From Coptodactyla brooksi (Eukaryota; Arthropoda; Insecta; Coleoptera; Scarabaeidae), in NCBI GenBank assembly GCA_033557675.1, contig JAWQRM010000430.1:1-22752 (forward strand): a stretch of DNA of 22,752 bases. The letters run 5' to 3'. Positions 1 through 9,550 of the stretch are shown here, piece after piece. The notes beneath the pieces were generated by a model, which saw only the letters and a list, made by a program, of their open reading frames with translations, did no database searches and was not told the origin of the DNA. The stretch's first letter is position 1, and each line of letters starts with the position of its first letter. The position numbers and the translations under genes were made by a program.

Positions 1-940
1 ACAACGTGTTGTAGGTGTAATAAATATTTGTGTAAGATTCATGTGGTGTATTATTGTCATCAGTGTAAAGATTAGGCAATAATTGGATGCACATCAGAAT
101 TTATTTGATATTATTTCTTTTATAGAAATAATATCATTTTATTTCTAGATGATTTTTAGATTTAGTGTTTGTAATATTTTTTATTATAATACATTTCACT
201 TTTGTTAGTAATAAGAGGTTCATCGTTGTTTGCGTTTATGTACTATAATAAAATCACAATATATTAACTTCGAGCTATTCTTGACAATCCTCCTGTACCT
301 GCATACATCGGGTCACTATGACCTGAAGGACTACAAATGTACAGCAAAACTAAGGAGAACAGTAGAGTTAAGTGTGTATTCAAATTTGAGTAACATCCAT
401 GAATTCAATTCTTAGAACTCCATTTCAGATAGGACTGTTATTTAATAAATTCACGACAACTTCCAAGTGTAATAGAGTATCCAAAAGCTTGAAAAGTACA
501 TCCGTCTAAATTTATCAAAGTGAAGTAGGCTTATTTCCAATTATTTATTATATATTCAAAAACATCGACTAAACTTTAATGTATGATAATCAGTCGTACC
601 CCCTTCTTAATTAAAATGTGTTGCAAAGAGAATACAAAGTCATGCGTATGTGACACCAATTGATTTTAATGTGAACAGCGTTTATATTTTTGTAACCCTG
701 CATCTATATTGGATGTTTATTTATTATTTTCATTATACATTCTAATGATGCATTTTGAAATAGAAAAAAAATTAAAAGATTGAATCCTGGCCTTCTGGGA
801 CACAAGTTTTAACAGAATTCTAAAACTACAATTTTGTACCAAATGTGTACAGTTAAAATAATACTAAGGAAAATATATTGTGAAAAGCAAGTACAGTTTT
901 TGACATTTCTGAATGAAAATGATGGGAAATATTTCGGTTA
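1..940. other. 5' flank, no gene seen
   Basis: AT-rich sequence without a supported coding region. The short open frames have no family resemblance and no splice context I could support. An untranslated first exon of wnd could lie here or upstream of the window. Confidence 0.5.
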
Positions 941-949
941 TGCACAGGA

Positions 950-1050
950 GATAGTTCAGCTGGTCGTTCGCCACTCCTACTACGAGAGGCGTGGCTTAGT
1001 AGGGCTTTATTTTGTTTACAATGTATATTTTCAAACATACATTGTAAACA
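950..1050. repeat. inverted-repeat segment, related to 19896-19955
   Basis: Contains gccactcctactacgagagg followed by cgtggcttagtagggctt, itself an imperfect inverted repeat. A diverged copy is at about 19905-19950. It is followed by a perfect 13-bp stem gtttacaatgtat (1014-1026) / atacattgtaaac (1037-1049) with a 10-nt loop. Probably a fragment of a dispersed MITE-like element. Confidence 0.5.
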
Positions 1051-1262
1051 TTAAATGTTTATACTTTATAGTACTTTATATTTGTAATTGTTTCCTTGTT
1101 TTTCGTTTTTGTTTACTAGTTTTAGCTTACGTTATTTTTTAGTGGTTTATGTTTTTATTGTAACAGTTTTATTGATTGGAATATAGGATGGAAATTCGTG
1201 TTTAATTGGATGCTTATTGAGGGTATTTTTAGAGTTTCTCGGTATATTTCTCGATATTCGTA

Positions 1263-1875
1263 CAGTCGAGTCGCGATAACTGGAAGTCGAAGGGACCGGC
1301 TAAATACCTTCGAGATATCGGAAGTTCGAGTTATCGGAAGTTCGAGTTATCGGAGTCGCCCCCTCCCCCCTTCCCAAGCAAAACTTTCGTTATCAAAAAT
1401 AGTGTATGATCGATATAGTACTTTAAGGCGACGTCTTTCTTCTTACATTGCGGATTGCGTTCAATTTCATTGATGAGTTTAGCTTTTTGGGGCAAACGAA
1501 GCGTATTTAACTTCCGTTTTAACATTATTCAAAGCGAACGTAAAGCAACACCGCAAACTCACACTTTAAATGTGGAATGGAATGACTAAGCTCTACATGC
1601 ACGTGCGGTATAGTTCCCCCCACTCGCCAATCAGAATCAGTCCGCAAGGGAGAGGGGGTTTCCGCACCCGCGGACTGGGAGAGAGACAATACAAACGGGT
1701 TTTTCCTATTTGAATGATAAGGAATGCGCTCGATAATTTCGACTTAAAAGGTGTCACTTTGAGATATGGAGATAATTTTACATTGAAAAACATTAAATTG
1801 TTTTGGGACTTAATGAAAACTTCGAGATAAACGAATATTCGGCTTATGAGGGTTCGAGTTATCGCGACTCGACTC
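1263..1875 (-). mobile_element. pogo/Tigger-like non-autonomous DNA transposon, complete ends
   Basis: The left end cagtcgagtcgcgataact (1263-1281) and the right end agttatcgcgactcgactc (1857-1875) are inverted copies with one mismatch. TA dinucleotides flank both (1261-1262, 1876-1877), the target duplication of Tc1/mariner/pogo elements. On the minus strand, 1525-1331 encodes a 64-residue start: LRLPQKAKLINEIERNPQ followed by CKKKDVALKYYI. This is the CENP-B/pogo-type N-terminal helix-turn-helix. The catalytic DDE part is missing, so the 613-bp element is an internally deleted derivative. A 16-bp unit (atcggaagttcgagtt) is tandemly duplicated near 1318-1349. The inside is GC-richer than the surroundings. 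Confidence 0.85.
1331..1525 (-). pseudogene. truncated pogo transposase N-terminus
   Basis: 64 codons within the pogo-like element. The first ~45 residues fit the CENP-B-type DNA-binding helix-turn-helix (KLINEIERNPQCKKKDVALK); the rest is Gly/Asp/Ser-rich terminal sequence. No DDE domain, so it cannot transpose by itself. It could still bind the element's ends if expressed, which is inference. Confidence 0.65.
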
Positions 1876-1877
1876 TA

Positions 1878-2530
1878 TATACATATTAAGATCTTTGCTT
1901 TCGTCTACGATTTTTATGATTTTGAAATTTGCCTTTCTAGTGCCAGGTGTGTGGGTGTTTGTGAAGAGATGGTCTGCGGAATTTAAATGAAGCCAATAAA
2001 AAGAACACCCTTCAAGTGATTGGAAAACGAATCATTTGCGAAAAGGAGTGACTTATATGAATCGTATTAACGGCCTGCTTAGAAATTCGGTAATGGTGGA
2101 AATTTACTATTTAGATATACAAAAATTTATAAATTGGAATTCATAGTAAATATAACTATTTGAATTCATAAATTTTACCGAGAAGAAGTTTTGTATTTCG
2201 GTTGTTTATTAATTTAAGCAAACCCGACACAACAAATATCATTTACGATTCGTTTTTGACTTGTTGTAACGACCTTTTAACTTATAACCAATTTAAAATT
2301 TACGCCTTGGTTATTGCACAGCTGTTAAATTCCTTTCGATATCAAACAACTAATATAAAAAGTCGTGACTTCTAACATACGTTCGATAAGGGTGATAAAG
2401 TGCCAAGATAACAACAAATTTTCACAAAAATAGTTCTACGCGCTTATTCCTTTCGAAAAATGTTCCTCTTTGTTTGTTGCTTGTTAAGTTTTGATTATAC
2501 TTACATATTATTTTTTGTTTATAATTGCAG
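1878..2530. other. between the pogo-like element and the first wnd coding exon
   Basis: AT-rich with no gene. The last ~35 bases are the pyrimidine-rich acceptor of the exon starting at 2531, so at least the end of this stretch is intron. Confidence 0.55.
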
Positions 2531-3142
2531 CATGCTCTATATCGAAAACAATCTACACCAGTTGGATATTCAAGACGGCGGTGGACATCCTCAAGTTGTA
2601 GGCATAAAAGTACCCGAATCCCAATGCAACGACAGTTCACCAGATGCGTCTCAAACAGAATTCAACGTTAACAAGGGATGGATGAACGGAATCTTCGGCT
2701 GTCTTCGGCCTTTTCTTTCGGCAATCGGCAAAGGTGGAGTTAACGAAATAAAGGGTAACCAAGATGATTGGGAAATTCCGTTTGAGAACATCACCGATTT
2801 GTCACTGCTTGGAGCCGGTGGTCAAGGAGTGGTGTTTTACGGAAAACTGCTCAATGAAGAAGTGGCGGTGAAGAAAGTACAAGACGTCAAGGAGACGGAT
2901 ATAAGAAACTTGAGGAAATTGAACCATCCCAACATCATCAAGTTTAAAGGAGTATGCACCCAGAAGCCCTGCTATTGCATTATCATGGAGTATTGCCCAT
3001 ATGGACCACTCTATAATTTATTGAGGAACAATAGCGATTGCATTACTCCCGCTAGAGTGGTTGATTGGTCAAAACAGATTGCTGCTGGGATGCAGTACCT
3101 TCATGCCCACAAAATTATCCATAGAGATTTGAAAAGTCCCAA
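2531..3142 (+). CDS. wnd: wnd exon with start codon: N-terminus and kinase N-lobe
   Basis: The exon follows a pyrimidine-rich acceptor ending ataattgcag at 2530, so ATG 2532 is one base inside it and an untranslated upstream exon must exist. It encodes residues 1-203 plus two bases of Asn204. It ends in the middle of the catalytic loop: ...HRDLKSP then AA|GTAAGC. Splicing to C at 4165 makes the invariant Asn of HRDLKSPN. If the intron is retained, translation stops at 3144-3146, right after SPK. Confidence 0.92.
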
Positions 3143-6100
3143 GTAAGCATTCCTTATTTCTTTAAAAAAAACTGTCTGGGATATACTATTCATACTATAT
3201 GCAAAATAAAACAAAGTAATCAAAATAATTATCTTTTGAAAACAGAATCTTGAATTAATGTGTTCACTCCACTTTATGTCCAAACCCTTCTTTTAGTAAT
3301 ATTATTATATATCTACACTAGCGACTTTCCTGTAATATCCTAATTTTCTACCATGTAATCTATAATATGTTACGTGTATTTATCTACTTATAATCACCTG
3401 CATTTTGTTATCTTTCCTCCAGACACTCTAGCACAAAGTTTTGTTTGTGTGACATTATCTATTACGATGACAGAACCAGGGTCTTAAATTTAGCATCTGT
3501 TTAAAATACACTTCAACAACAACTGCAACAACTCTTCAACAACTTCAATACTCATCAACAACTGTTTTTCACCATTGCAATATCAGTATGCCTCAGTCAA
3601 TAAGACTTTTCCACTTATGTACTTAACAATCAAGCAGCATCATTCCCATGTGGCGCCTTAACTCTTATGGGTAAACCTAAGCCTTCCATAAAAGCTTGGT
3701 TGAGTGTTTTCGTGTCATACCATACGTTTACCAAAGATTGCCAAAATAACAATTGACAAACAAATAACAATTTCTTACACTAAAAAAACGTTTGCTTCTT
3801 TATTGTCTACTTTTATTGTTTTTAAGTTTGGAATCATACACTGAACTTCATGTAAAATTCTTTACATCATGTGTGTTGGGTACTAGACAGCCGTCTTCAG
3901 GACATGTAGGGTTCTTTTCAAAAACCTAAACATAGGCATAATTTCACCATATTAATGAGATTTATAGATTCTGACTGATGTCAACGAATATCTTGGATAA
4001 TTTTTCATTAATGAACACCTTTTCACCTTGAATATTGATTCCAAAATTAGCAGACAATTATTTAGATCGTGAAGAATGTAAAGTCATAATCAAATTAAGT
4101 AGTTGTAACTGCAACATGTAGAATATGGTATAAATATTGTTACGATATTAATATTACCTTGCAGCGTTTTGATTGGAGATGAGAGAATAATCAAAATCAG
4201 CGACTTCGGCACTTCGAGGACGTGGAATGAAGTCAGCACTAAGATGAGCTTTGGTGGTACGGTAGCTTGGATGGCACCGGAGGCAATCAAAGAATCACCT
4301 TGTTCAGAGAAAATTGACATCTGGTCTTTCGGAGTGGTTCTATGGGAACTTTTAACGTGTGAAGTGCCTTACAAAGACATGGAAAGAAGTGCAATAATGT
4401 ACATGGTCGGCATGGGAAAGCTCAAACCGCCGATCCCGTCCACATGCCCCGAAGGTTTCAAGCTCTTGATGAACATGTGTTGGAACTACAACCCGAAAGA
4501 CAGGCCCTCGTTTAAACTCATCAGCAGCCACTTGGAGATCGCGGCGGCGGAAATCTTAAGCCAGTACAAAGATGAGCAATTCTTTAAGACGCAGGAAACG
4601 TGGAAGGTCGAGATCCAGTCGATAATTACGGAATTCAAGATGGAACTTCAGAATAAACGGAGGGAACTACAGTTGAAAGAGGAACAACTGATAAAGGAGA
4701 GGGAGTCCGAATTGAGGCATCTGAGGGACATCCGGGTTTACTATGATAGGAGACTGGCGAAGGTGAATCAGATGTACCAACAGCTGGCGTCGGTTTTAAC
4801 ACAGTTGGAGCATCAACCTAAGGATCTGAGGAGAAGGAAGCTACCTTTTATCAACAGGAAAGTGGAAAAAAGGAAATGCATGCAGAGCAGTACCACTCCT
4901 ACCAGTCCTGACTGTCTTACAAGTCCTGACAGTCCACAAATTGTAAGTCAACAAAAATAGTATACTAGTAATATTAGCATGCCAATATTACTAGCCAAAG
5001 GGACTAAAATTTGGTATCTACTTTTAATTTGCTTTTTCAAATAAGATGTGAGCTTGGAACGTTTGGCTTTATAACAGAGTTATGCATTCTCAACGCACAT
5101 TTTACTAACCAAGTTAGTATCATCAGATAAAAGTTTGCCTGATGACATGAACGCTGTCGCTTTTTCTATAGATAGACTATCATGTTTTAAACATTCTTAC
5201 GTAAGGTAAGACCATTATTTCCAAGGTGAAATGAAAATTTGTAAAACAAAGTCGTCTTTCTTTGAGTGGTTCAAATCTTCAGTGGTACAATCTGATTTTG
5301 GAAGTGTAATGAAAAATATAACAATTCTTCTGCATCACTGCATTCCATGTCTGTACAATTAAATTTGCCATTTTATTTCAAATATTTTGGTTTGTCTGGT
5401 AATTTTTTATGGGTGTAATAATAAGAGCTGACTGGTTTCAACATTGTCAGAAAAGTTAAAGAAAGGTGATTCTGATTGTGGAAAGGTCAAGCAAAAAAAA
5501 CTCTTTATGAAATTTTATTATTAACATGGAAGTAGTGACAAACATTTTGTTACCTTTCCATAAGGTGCAGCTAAAAAGTTTTCCATAAACGTGAAAGCTT
5601 CTTGAGGATCAGTTTATTCTAATGGAATATGATTTTCTACATTAACACCAATTTCAGTTTCACTATCAAATGCGGAGGCTGTTAAGTAATAAAGTGAATT
5701 CCGAACATACGAAATGTTCAAAATGTTGGTTCCGGTTCCTCTCAATAACGTAGTATGCTTTTAATAATATGTAAGATGGTAGGAATGAATAGATCTCTGG
5801 TCCGTTATGTACCTGTCGAAACCGATTTGCTATCAACTTTCAGCAATTGTCACGGAAAGTCTTGTCCAAAAATAAGAAGATTCATAGAAGAAAGAATTCA
5901 ATACAAAAACTGGACAACCAAGAGATTTATCCTAAGCAATGCTATTGTTCTCAACGAAATGAACAAAAACAAGTATTTTTACATTATGTAAAACTTAATA
6001 TTGCCTTATGATACTTTTATTAATCATAACAGCGTTGACTTCAAGTTCAATAGCAGATATGTTTACTTTTTAACAAATATGTTACTCTATAACATTACGA

Positions 6101-9063
6101 TATTTTACTTTTTCTTTTTTAACTTTATTATAGGTGGCTATCTATCTATGCCCAATTCACACGGACTTTTTTTACATGTATTTTCTTGCTGGTCTTTCTT
6201 GATCCTATTCTGAGGTGTGCATTTGGATCACTGAGCTTTTTATCCTTTTTTCGGTGGGTAGAGCGCTAGACTGATCCTCGAACCTTCCTCCTTTACCTGG
6301 GCTTAGAACTGGCAGTAACGTTCACTGAGCTACTCAATATACTCAGATCCTGTGCTAGGCGTAATTAATATAATATCTATGAAGGCAAAATAACAGTGCA
6401 TATCAGATTCAGTTTAATATTATGCGTTTATTTTAAATATCAAAAGCAATGGTGTTGGAGAGTCAGCTTAAGCAACTCTCTAATACCCTGGCATTAACTT
6501 TTGGGATTATTATATAAGCACCATATATAAAACAGTTCTAAAAGTTCTTCAAAATTTCGTTTTTCAGATACCATCAAAATCGTCATTGTGTGTCAAGTTA
6601 AACTCTTCAAATAAGCCCGAATCAACAACCCTGTCCCATCACAGTTCCACGAGGTCACGAAAAAGACAGTACAGTACCACATCGTCAAGGGTTTCGACAA
6701 GATCAAAGGGCACGTCGACCACGCAAATGGTCGATACTGAAACTCAGACTGACTTGAGTGAAAACGATTTTAACGCTAAGGTTTCTCCGACATGTTCTAC
6801 AAGAAAATCATTCTCTCAACCACAAAGGGTGGTTCTGGGAATGTCAGAAGAAACTGAAGAAAACACCAATGGAAATACCAGCGTTCAGCTGCACTATATG
6901 GTACAACATGATGATCCTGGTATGTTCCAACAAGCTGTTTCATTTTCCGATTTTACCAAAATTGTTTTTGTTTTCCTTAATAGAAGGACCAGTTTTCAGC
7001 AACTTATACTCTAGAGGTTCCACGCCTGATCTGGATTTGGATGAGACTGATGATGTGAACAGTAATGCGCAGCCAACAAGAGATTATAGTGACGATGACA
7101 GGCTGGAGACGATAGGGAGGAAGGTATCAGCGGCTCTGATTGGAGTGACAAATGGCAACATCGTGCCGGATATCAGGACCTCGGACAATGGCAACATCAC
7201 GGACAGTTTAGATTTAGATGAAGTGCTAAGGAAGAGGAGATGTTCGGATGCAAGGAAGATAGTGGACAGTGCGGAAGACATCACGAATGACAGTGTTACT
7301 GATGAAGAAGGCGAGGATCAATATAATTATTCGTTAAGACGAAAAAGGTTAGAATTATTGACGATCAATTAGATACGAGTCAGTTATTCATTAAAAAAAT
7401 ATAACATAGTAATCCTGATTTGAAAAACAACTTTTTTACAATGCCTGGCATAAATACAATCGAATACTACTTCAAAAGCATTTGTAAAATACATATGAAC
7501 ATCAATCATGGATATATGTAATGGTAGCTTAGCACAACTAAATATTTCAAAACATGGACCATTAAATAGAAAACATTTTAGACAACAGTTGCCTGTCGTC
7601 ACAGGGAGACATCTGCTTAGGACCTTAGGACGTTGTGTCAGTCATATACATTATTTTAAGGTTCCATTTATTATATATTATAAGATCACTTTTTGTCTAA
7701 ATGGAAGTGGCAAGCAGTCATCTAGAAAGCTAAATGACTACTCGGCACTTTCAAGTAGTCAGGTTCGATTGCAGAATTTTAGTGGTAAAGGCTACTTTAT
7801 TGGGAAATGTAACATTCAGTTATGTAGTGGAGCAATCGATTTTATTTCAATCTTTTACTTGATTCTTTTTTCTATGCTTTCTTCTTAGATTATTTTTTTG
7901 GCTGCTTGTGATTTAACTCTTTCATCATTTTTCATTCTTATGTCTTCCATGTTATAAACCTTTTGTGCTATGTTTTATTTTTATATAAGAGACTATGATT
8001 TTCTTTGCTTTTTCCAAATATAATGACATCTTTCTTGATTTCCAGATTACTGTGGATGGGTACTTGTGATAATCATTTTGTATGTAGTGTACATGAATAT
8101 TTGCATTAGCGACATAAGAAAAATTTTAATAATGTAAAACTAAACAACCAAATAATACAACCAGATAATAATACAACCAGAAGCACTATGAGTGCAAATA
8201 TTTTAGTTTGAGAAAATTTTACGAAAATAATTAAACCTTGACAGAGACAAAAAAGAACATTTTTAGTAACACCCTGCCACAGGTATTTGAAATATTATTG
8301 TGTAAGAAAAATTTTGATTAGAAAGTGAATTAAAGTCTAACAATACCTTGAAGAAATAAATTATAGTAATAGGGAAAGAAGATAACATGTTTGGCCCACT
8401 TTATCCATTCGTTGCTTACATATTATTTAACATTAAATTTTCAATGCAGGATTACAAATTAGGGAAAGTAGAGCGGTTGTGTAACAACTTCTTGGTCTTT
8501 GCACATGTGTTCACGTTCTAATATTTCCTTGTATTTTCTTCATACAGTAAGCTTGGGAAAGACCTCCCACATTTAAAGATAAGGTAAAATGAGCAGACAT
8601 CGTAATTATCATCTTGCATGCAACACTATTCATACTTGTTTTTTATATCACACAGCGAATTGTAGTTCTTTGAAATTATTGTTTTAATTTTATTAATTTG
8701 TATCTTATTATATATACTTTTTTTTATTGCAGCATTGCAAGAAGGCCTATATACCCAGGTCGAAAATCGGCAAGATTTAAGAGTAACATTAACTCCAACA
8801 CTTATTCCAAAGAGTCCAATGCATCAGACGAGGGCAACACTTCAGAATACTCAAATTCACCGTCCAGCAAGTCATCGACGCTGGAATCGAATCCAGAACT
8901 GGCTAGATCAATGATAAACGTGCACAATCCGAAAAGAAATAGCAGGTACGAAGCATCGTCTGACAGCGAGTCAGAAGACAACGTTACTATAGCAACCCAA
9001 ATAGACTTTAGCACGAGCGTAACCAATTTGGAGAACAAAAGGGCCGAGAGTGAATGTGTCTAA
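2532..9063 (+). CDS. wnd: DLK/LZK-type MAP3K, wallenda orthologue (5 coding exons, 811 aa)
   Basis: Coding exons are 2532-3142, 4165-4942, 6568-6919, 6984-7347 and 8733-9063; phases agree and the sum is 2436 nt. The protein is a mixed-lineage-type serine/threonine kinase that activates MKK4/7-JNK and p38 cascades. In animals DLK/Wnd controls axon injury signalling, axon degeneration and synapse growth, and is destroyed by the Highwire/PHR ubiquitin ligase. Visible features: GIFGCLRP with Cys57, matching the palmitoylated cysteine region of DLK; G-loop GAGGQG (94-99); VAVKK with catalytic Lys114; alpha-C Glu121; HRDLKSPN (197-204); DFG (217-219); TKMSFGGTVAWMAPE (229-243); RPSF (317-320). A Leu/Glu/Lys/Arg-rich coiled coil (about 350-420) is the leucine zipper needed for dimerisation. 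The Ser-rich tail has an ETQTD motif, RGSTPDLDLDETDD and SLRRKSIARRP. The length fits the family (human DLK about 860-890, fly Wnd about 980). The orthology call is strong; exact exon ends are inferred from splice sites. Confidence 0.95.
3143..4164 (+). other. wnd: wnd intron 1 (phase 2), inside the kinase domain
   Basis: GTAAGC donor at 3143 and acceptor ttaccttgcag ending at 4164. The 1022-bp intron is AT-rich. It holds a CAACAAC-type low-complexity run at about 3510-3565 and no convincing coding or RNA gene. Confidence 0.9.
4165..4942 (+). CDS. wnd: wnd exon: kinase C-lobe and leucine-zipper coiled coil
   Basis: Encodes residues 204-463. It begins N|VLIGDERIIKISDFG, carries the activation segment (DFG to APE), DIWSFG (255-260) and RPSF, then a highly charged heptad-like helix ending near VLTQLEH (414-420). 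It ends phase 0 at ATT before a consensus donor GTAAGT at 4943. Ser228 and Ser232 sit in the activation loop, where DLK is regulated by phosphorylation. This block is the closest to DLK of the whole protein. Confidence 0.94.
4965..4994. repeat. 30-bp near-perfect palindrome next to a splice donor
   Basis: ctagtaatatt (4965-4975) and aatattactag (4984-4994) are exact inverse copies. The centre agcatgcc contains gcatgc, so only one pair of the 30 bp is mismatched. It starts 22 nt after the exon 2 donor. Confidence 0.85.
5520..5745 (-). pseudogene. unrecognised protein-like stretch, antisense in wnd intron 2
   Basis: The minus-strand frame from about 5745 down reads TTLLRGTGTNILNISYVRNS..., is interrupted by one stop after VENHIPLE, then continues TDPQEAFTFMENFLAAPYGK and ends LLPC-stop at about 5523. 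Composition is protein-like for roughly 70 codons with one stop. I cannot assign a family. It may be a decayed transposon or retrocopy fragment. Confidence 0.3.
6250..6340 (-). mobile_element. candidate tRNA-derived SINE head
   Basis: On the minus strand, tagctcagtg (6332-6323) fits a pol III A box and ggttcgaggatc (6284-6273) fits a B box, about 40 nt apart as in tRNAs. No acceptor-stem pairing is evident, so this is more likely a SINE head than a working tRNA. The plus strand at 6253-6272 also looks like a tRNA 5' half (gtgggtagagcgctagact), hinting at a composite or inverted origin. The tail boundary was not found. Confidence 0.45.
6568..6919 (+). CDS. wnd: wnd exon: serine-rich tail with ETQTD motif
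   Basis: Encodes residues 464-580 plus the first base of Glu581. Ser/Thr/Arg-rich and low complexity (TRSRKRQYSTTSSRVSTRSK, 491-510), followed by MVDTETQTDL (517-526). It ends G|GTATGT after QHDDP. No folded domain is apparent; probably a disordered regulatory tail. Confidence 0.9.
6920..6983 (+). other. wnd: wnd mini-intron 3, 64 bp (phase 1)
   Basis: GTATGT donor at 6920 and acceptor ccttaatag ending at 6983. Joining makes GAA (Glu581) and gives QHDDP-EGPVFSNLY, in frame with the next exon. Confidence 0.88.
6984..7347 (+). CDS. wnd: wnd exon: acidic tail, RGSTPDLDLDETDD
   Basis: Encodes most of Glu581 to Lys701 plus two bases of Ser702. Acidic patches (DLDLDETDD 596-604, TDEEGED 686-692) alternate with basic runs (RKRR 663-666). 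The exon ends AAAAAG|GTTAGA, a weak donor; joining to C at 8733 gives SLRRK-SIARRP. Read-through of the donor adds seven residues after an Arg codon and stops at 7370-7372. Confidence 0.88.
7348..8732 (+). other. wnd: wnd intron 4 (phase 2), 1385 bp
   Basis: Weak donor GTTAGA, strong acceptor tttttttattgcag ending at 8732. It contains a 126-codon open frame at 7508-7888 that I cannot relate to a family, and one member (about 8095-8240) of an AT-rich repeat seen again after the gene. Confidence 0.85.
8095..8240. repeat. AT-rich dispersed repeat, copy 1
   Basis: Shares an ordered set of words with 9551-9720: gaaaattttaataa, then tattttagtttgaga (8199-8213 and 9676-9690), then an aatt-rich end with aataaacc/attaaacc. 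The copies are diverged. Family unknown. Confidence 0.45.
8733..9063 (+). CDS. wnd: wnd last coding exon
   Basis: Encodes Ser702-Val811 and the TAA at 9061-9063. It begins SIARRPIYPGRKSARFKS and continues as a Ser/Glu/Asn-rich tail (DEGNTSEYSNSPSSKSS, SSDSESED) ending RAESECV. Basic start and acidic, phosphorylatable end; no domain recognised. Confidence 0.9.
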
Positions 9064-9292
9064 GAAATTTAGTTTTTTTAGCTTGAAGAACTGAACTGAT
9101 GAAATGTTAACAGAAAAAAAGTGTTCTTCTAGGGTATCCGTGTGATTCACTTAAATTAAAAAAAAAGTTATTTACAAGTAGGAAGACATTGAAATTATTA
9201 ATGGTGCTACATAAAGGCAATACTTTAATTGCTAAAAACCACCAAAAGTCATTAAATGATGTCATTTCAATCGTTCACGATGTTACTGTATA

Positions 9293-9298
9293 AATAAA
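9293..9298 (+). promoter_or_regulatory. candidate poly(A) signal for wnd
   Basis: AATAAA about 230 nt after the wnd stop, followed by a G/T-containing stretch. Other AATAAA hexamers occur further on in this AT-rich DNA, so the true 3' end may lie later. Confidence 0.4.
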
Positions 9299-9550
9299 TG
9301 GATAAAACTTGTGGCACTACAAAATAATTAAATTTCGTAATTAAAATATATTAAAAATATATACAATAAGCATGTTGCATTTATAAATAAGCAGTTGTAT
9401 AACCCATCATATATAGTCCTAAATTGATTATTAAATATTAAGATAAAAGTCAAAATTTTAATATTGGCAACATTTTAATTAATATATTAATTTATCTAAG
9501 AAATATTTTCAAAATAAAAAAAAAATGTTTTTAACTATACACCAATATTT

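Larger units (their letters stand above)
4943..6567 (+). other. wnd: wnd intron 2 (phase 0), 1625 bp
   Basis: GTAAGT at 4943, acceptor tttcgtttttcag ending at 6567. Contents: a 30-bp near-perfect palindrome at 4965-4994, two unrecognised ORF-like stretches (minus strand about 5520-5745, plus strand 5755-5991) and a tRNA-like SINE head on the minus strand at 6250-6340. Confidence 0.88.

Noticed and set aside
834..1142. 102-codon plus frame and its antisense 61-codon frame
   Set aside because: They run through an inverted-repeat segment and AT-rich DNA, with no family resemblance.
1593..1793. 66-codon minus frame inside the pogo-like element
   Set aside because: Proline/Leu-rich reading of the GC-richer interior; no transposase motif.
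2460..2531. Upstream ATG at 2460 giving 24 extra residues to Wnd
   Set aside because: The extra residues are the translated pyrimidine tract of a clear acceptor (ataattgcag, 2521-2530); ATG 2532 lies just inside the exon.
6250..6340. A functional tRNA gene
   Set aside because: A and B boxes are present but the acceptor and anticodon arms do not pair convincingly.
6758..6983. Frame at 6758 read as a separate gene start
   Set aside because: Only its part after 6984 is wnd coding; the earlier part is an alternative frame of exon 3 plus the mini-intron.
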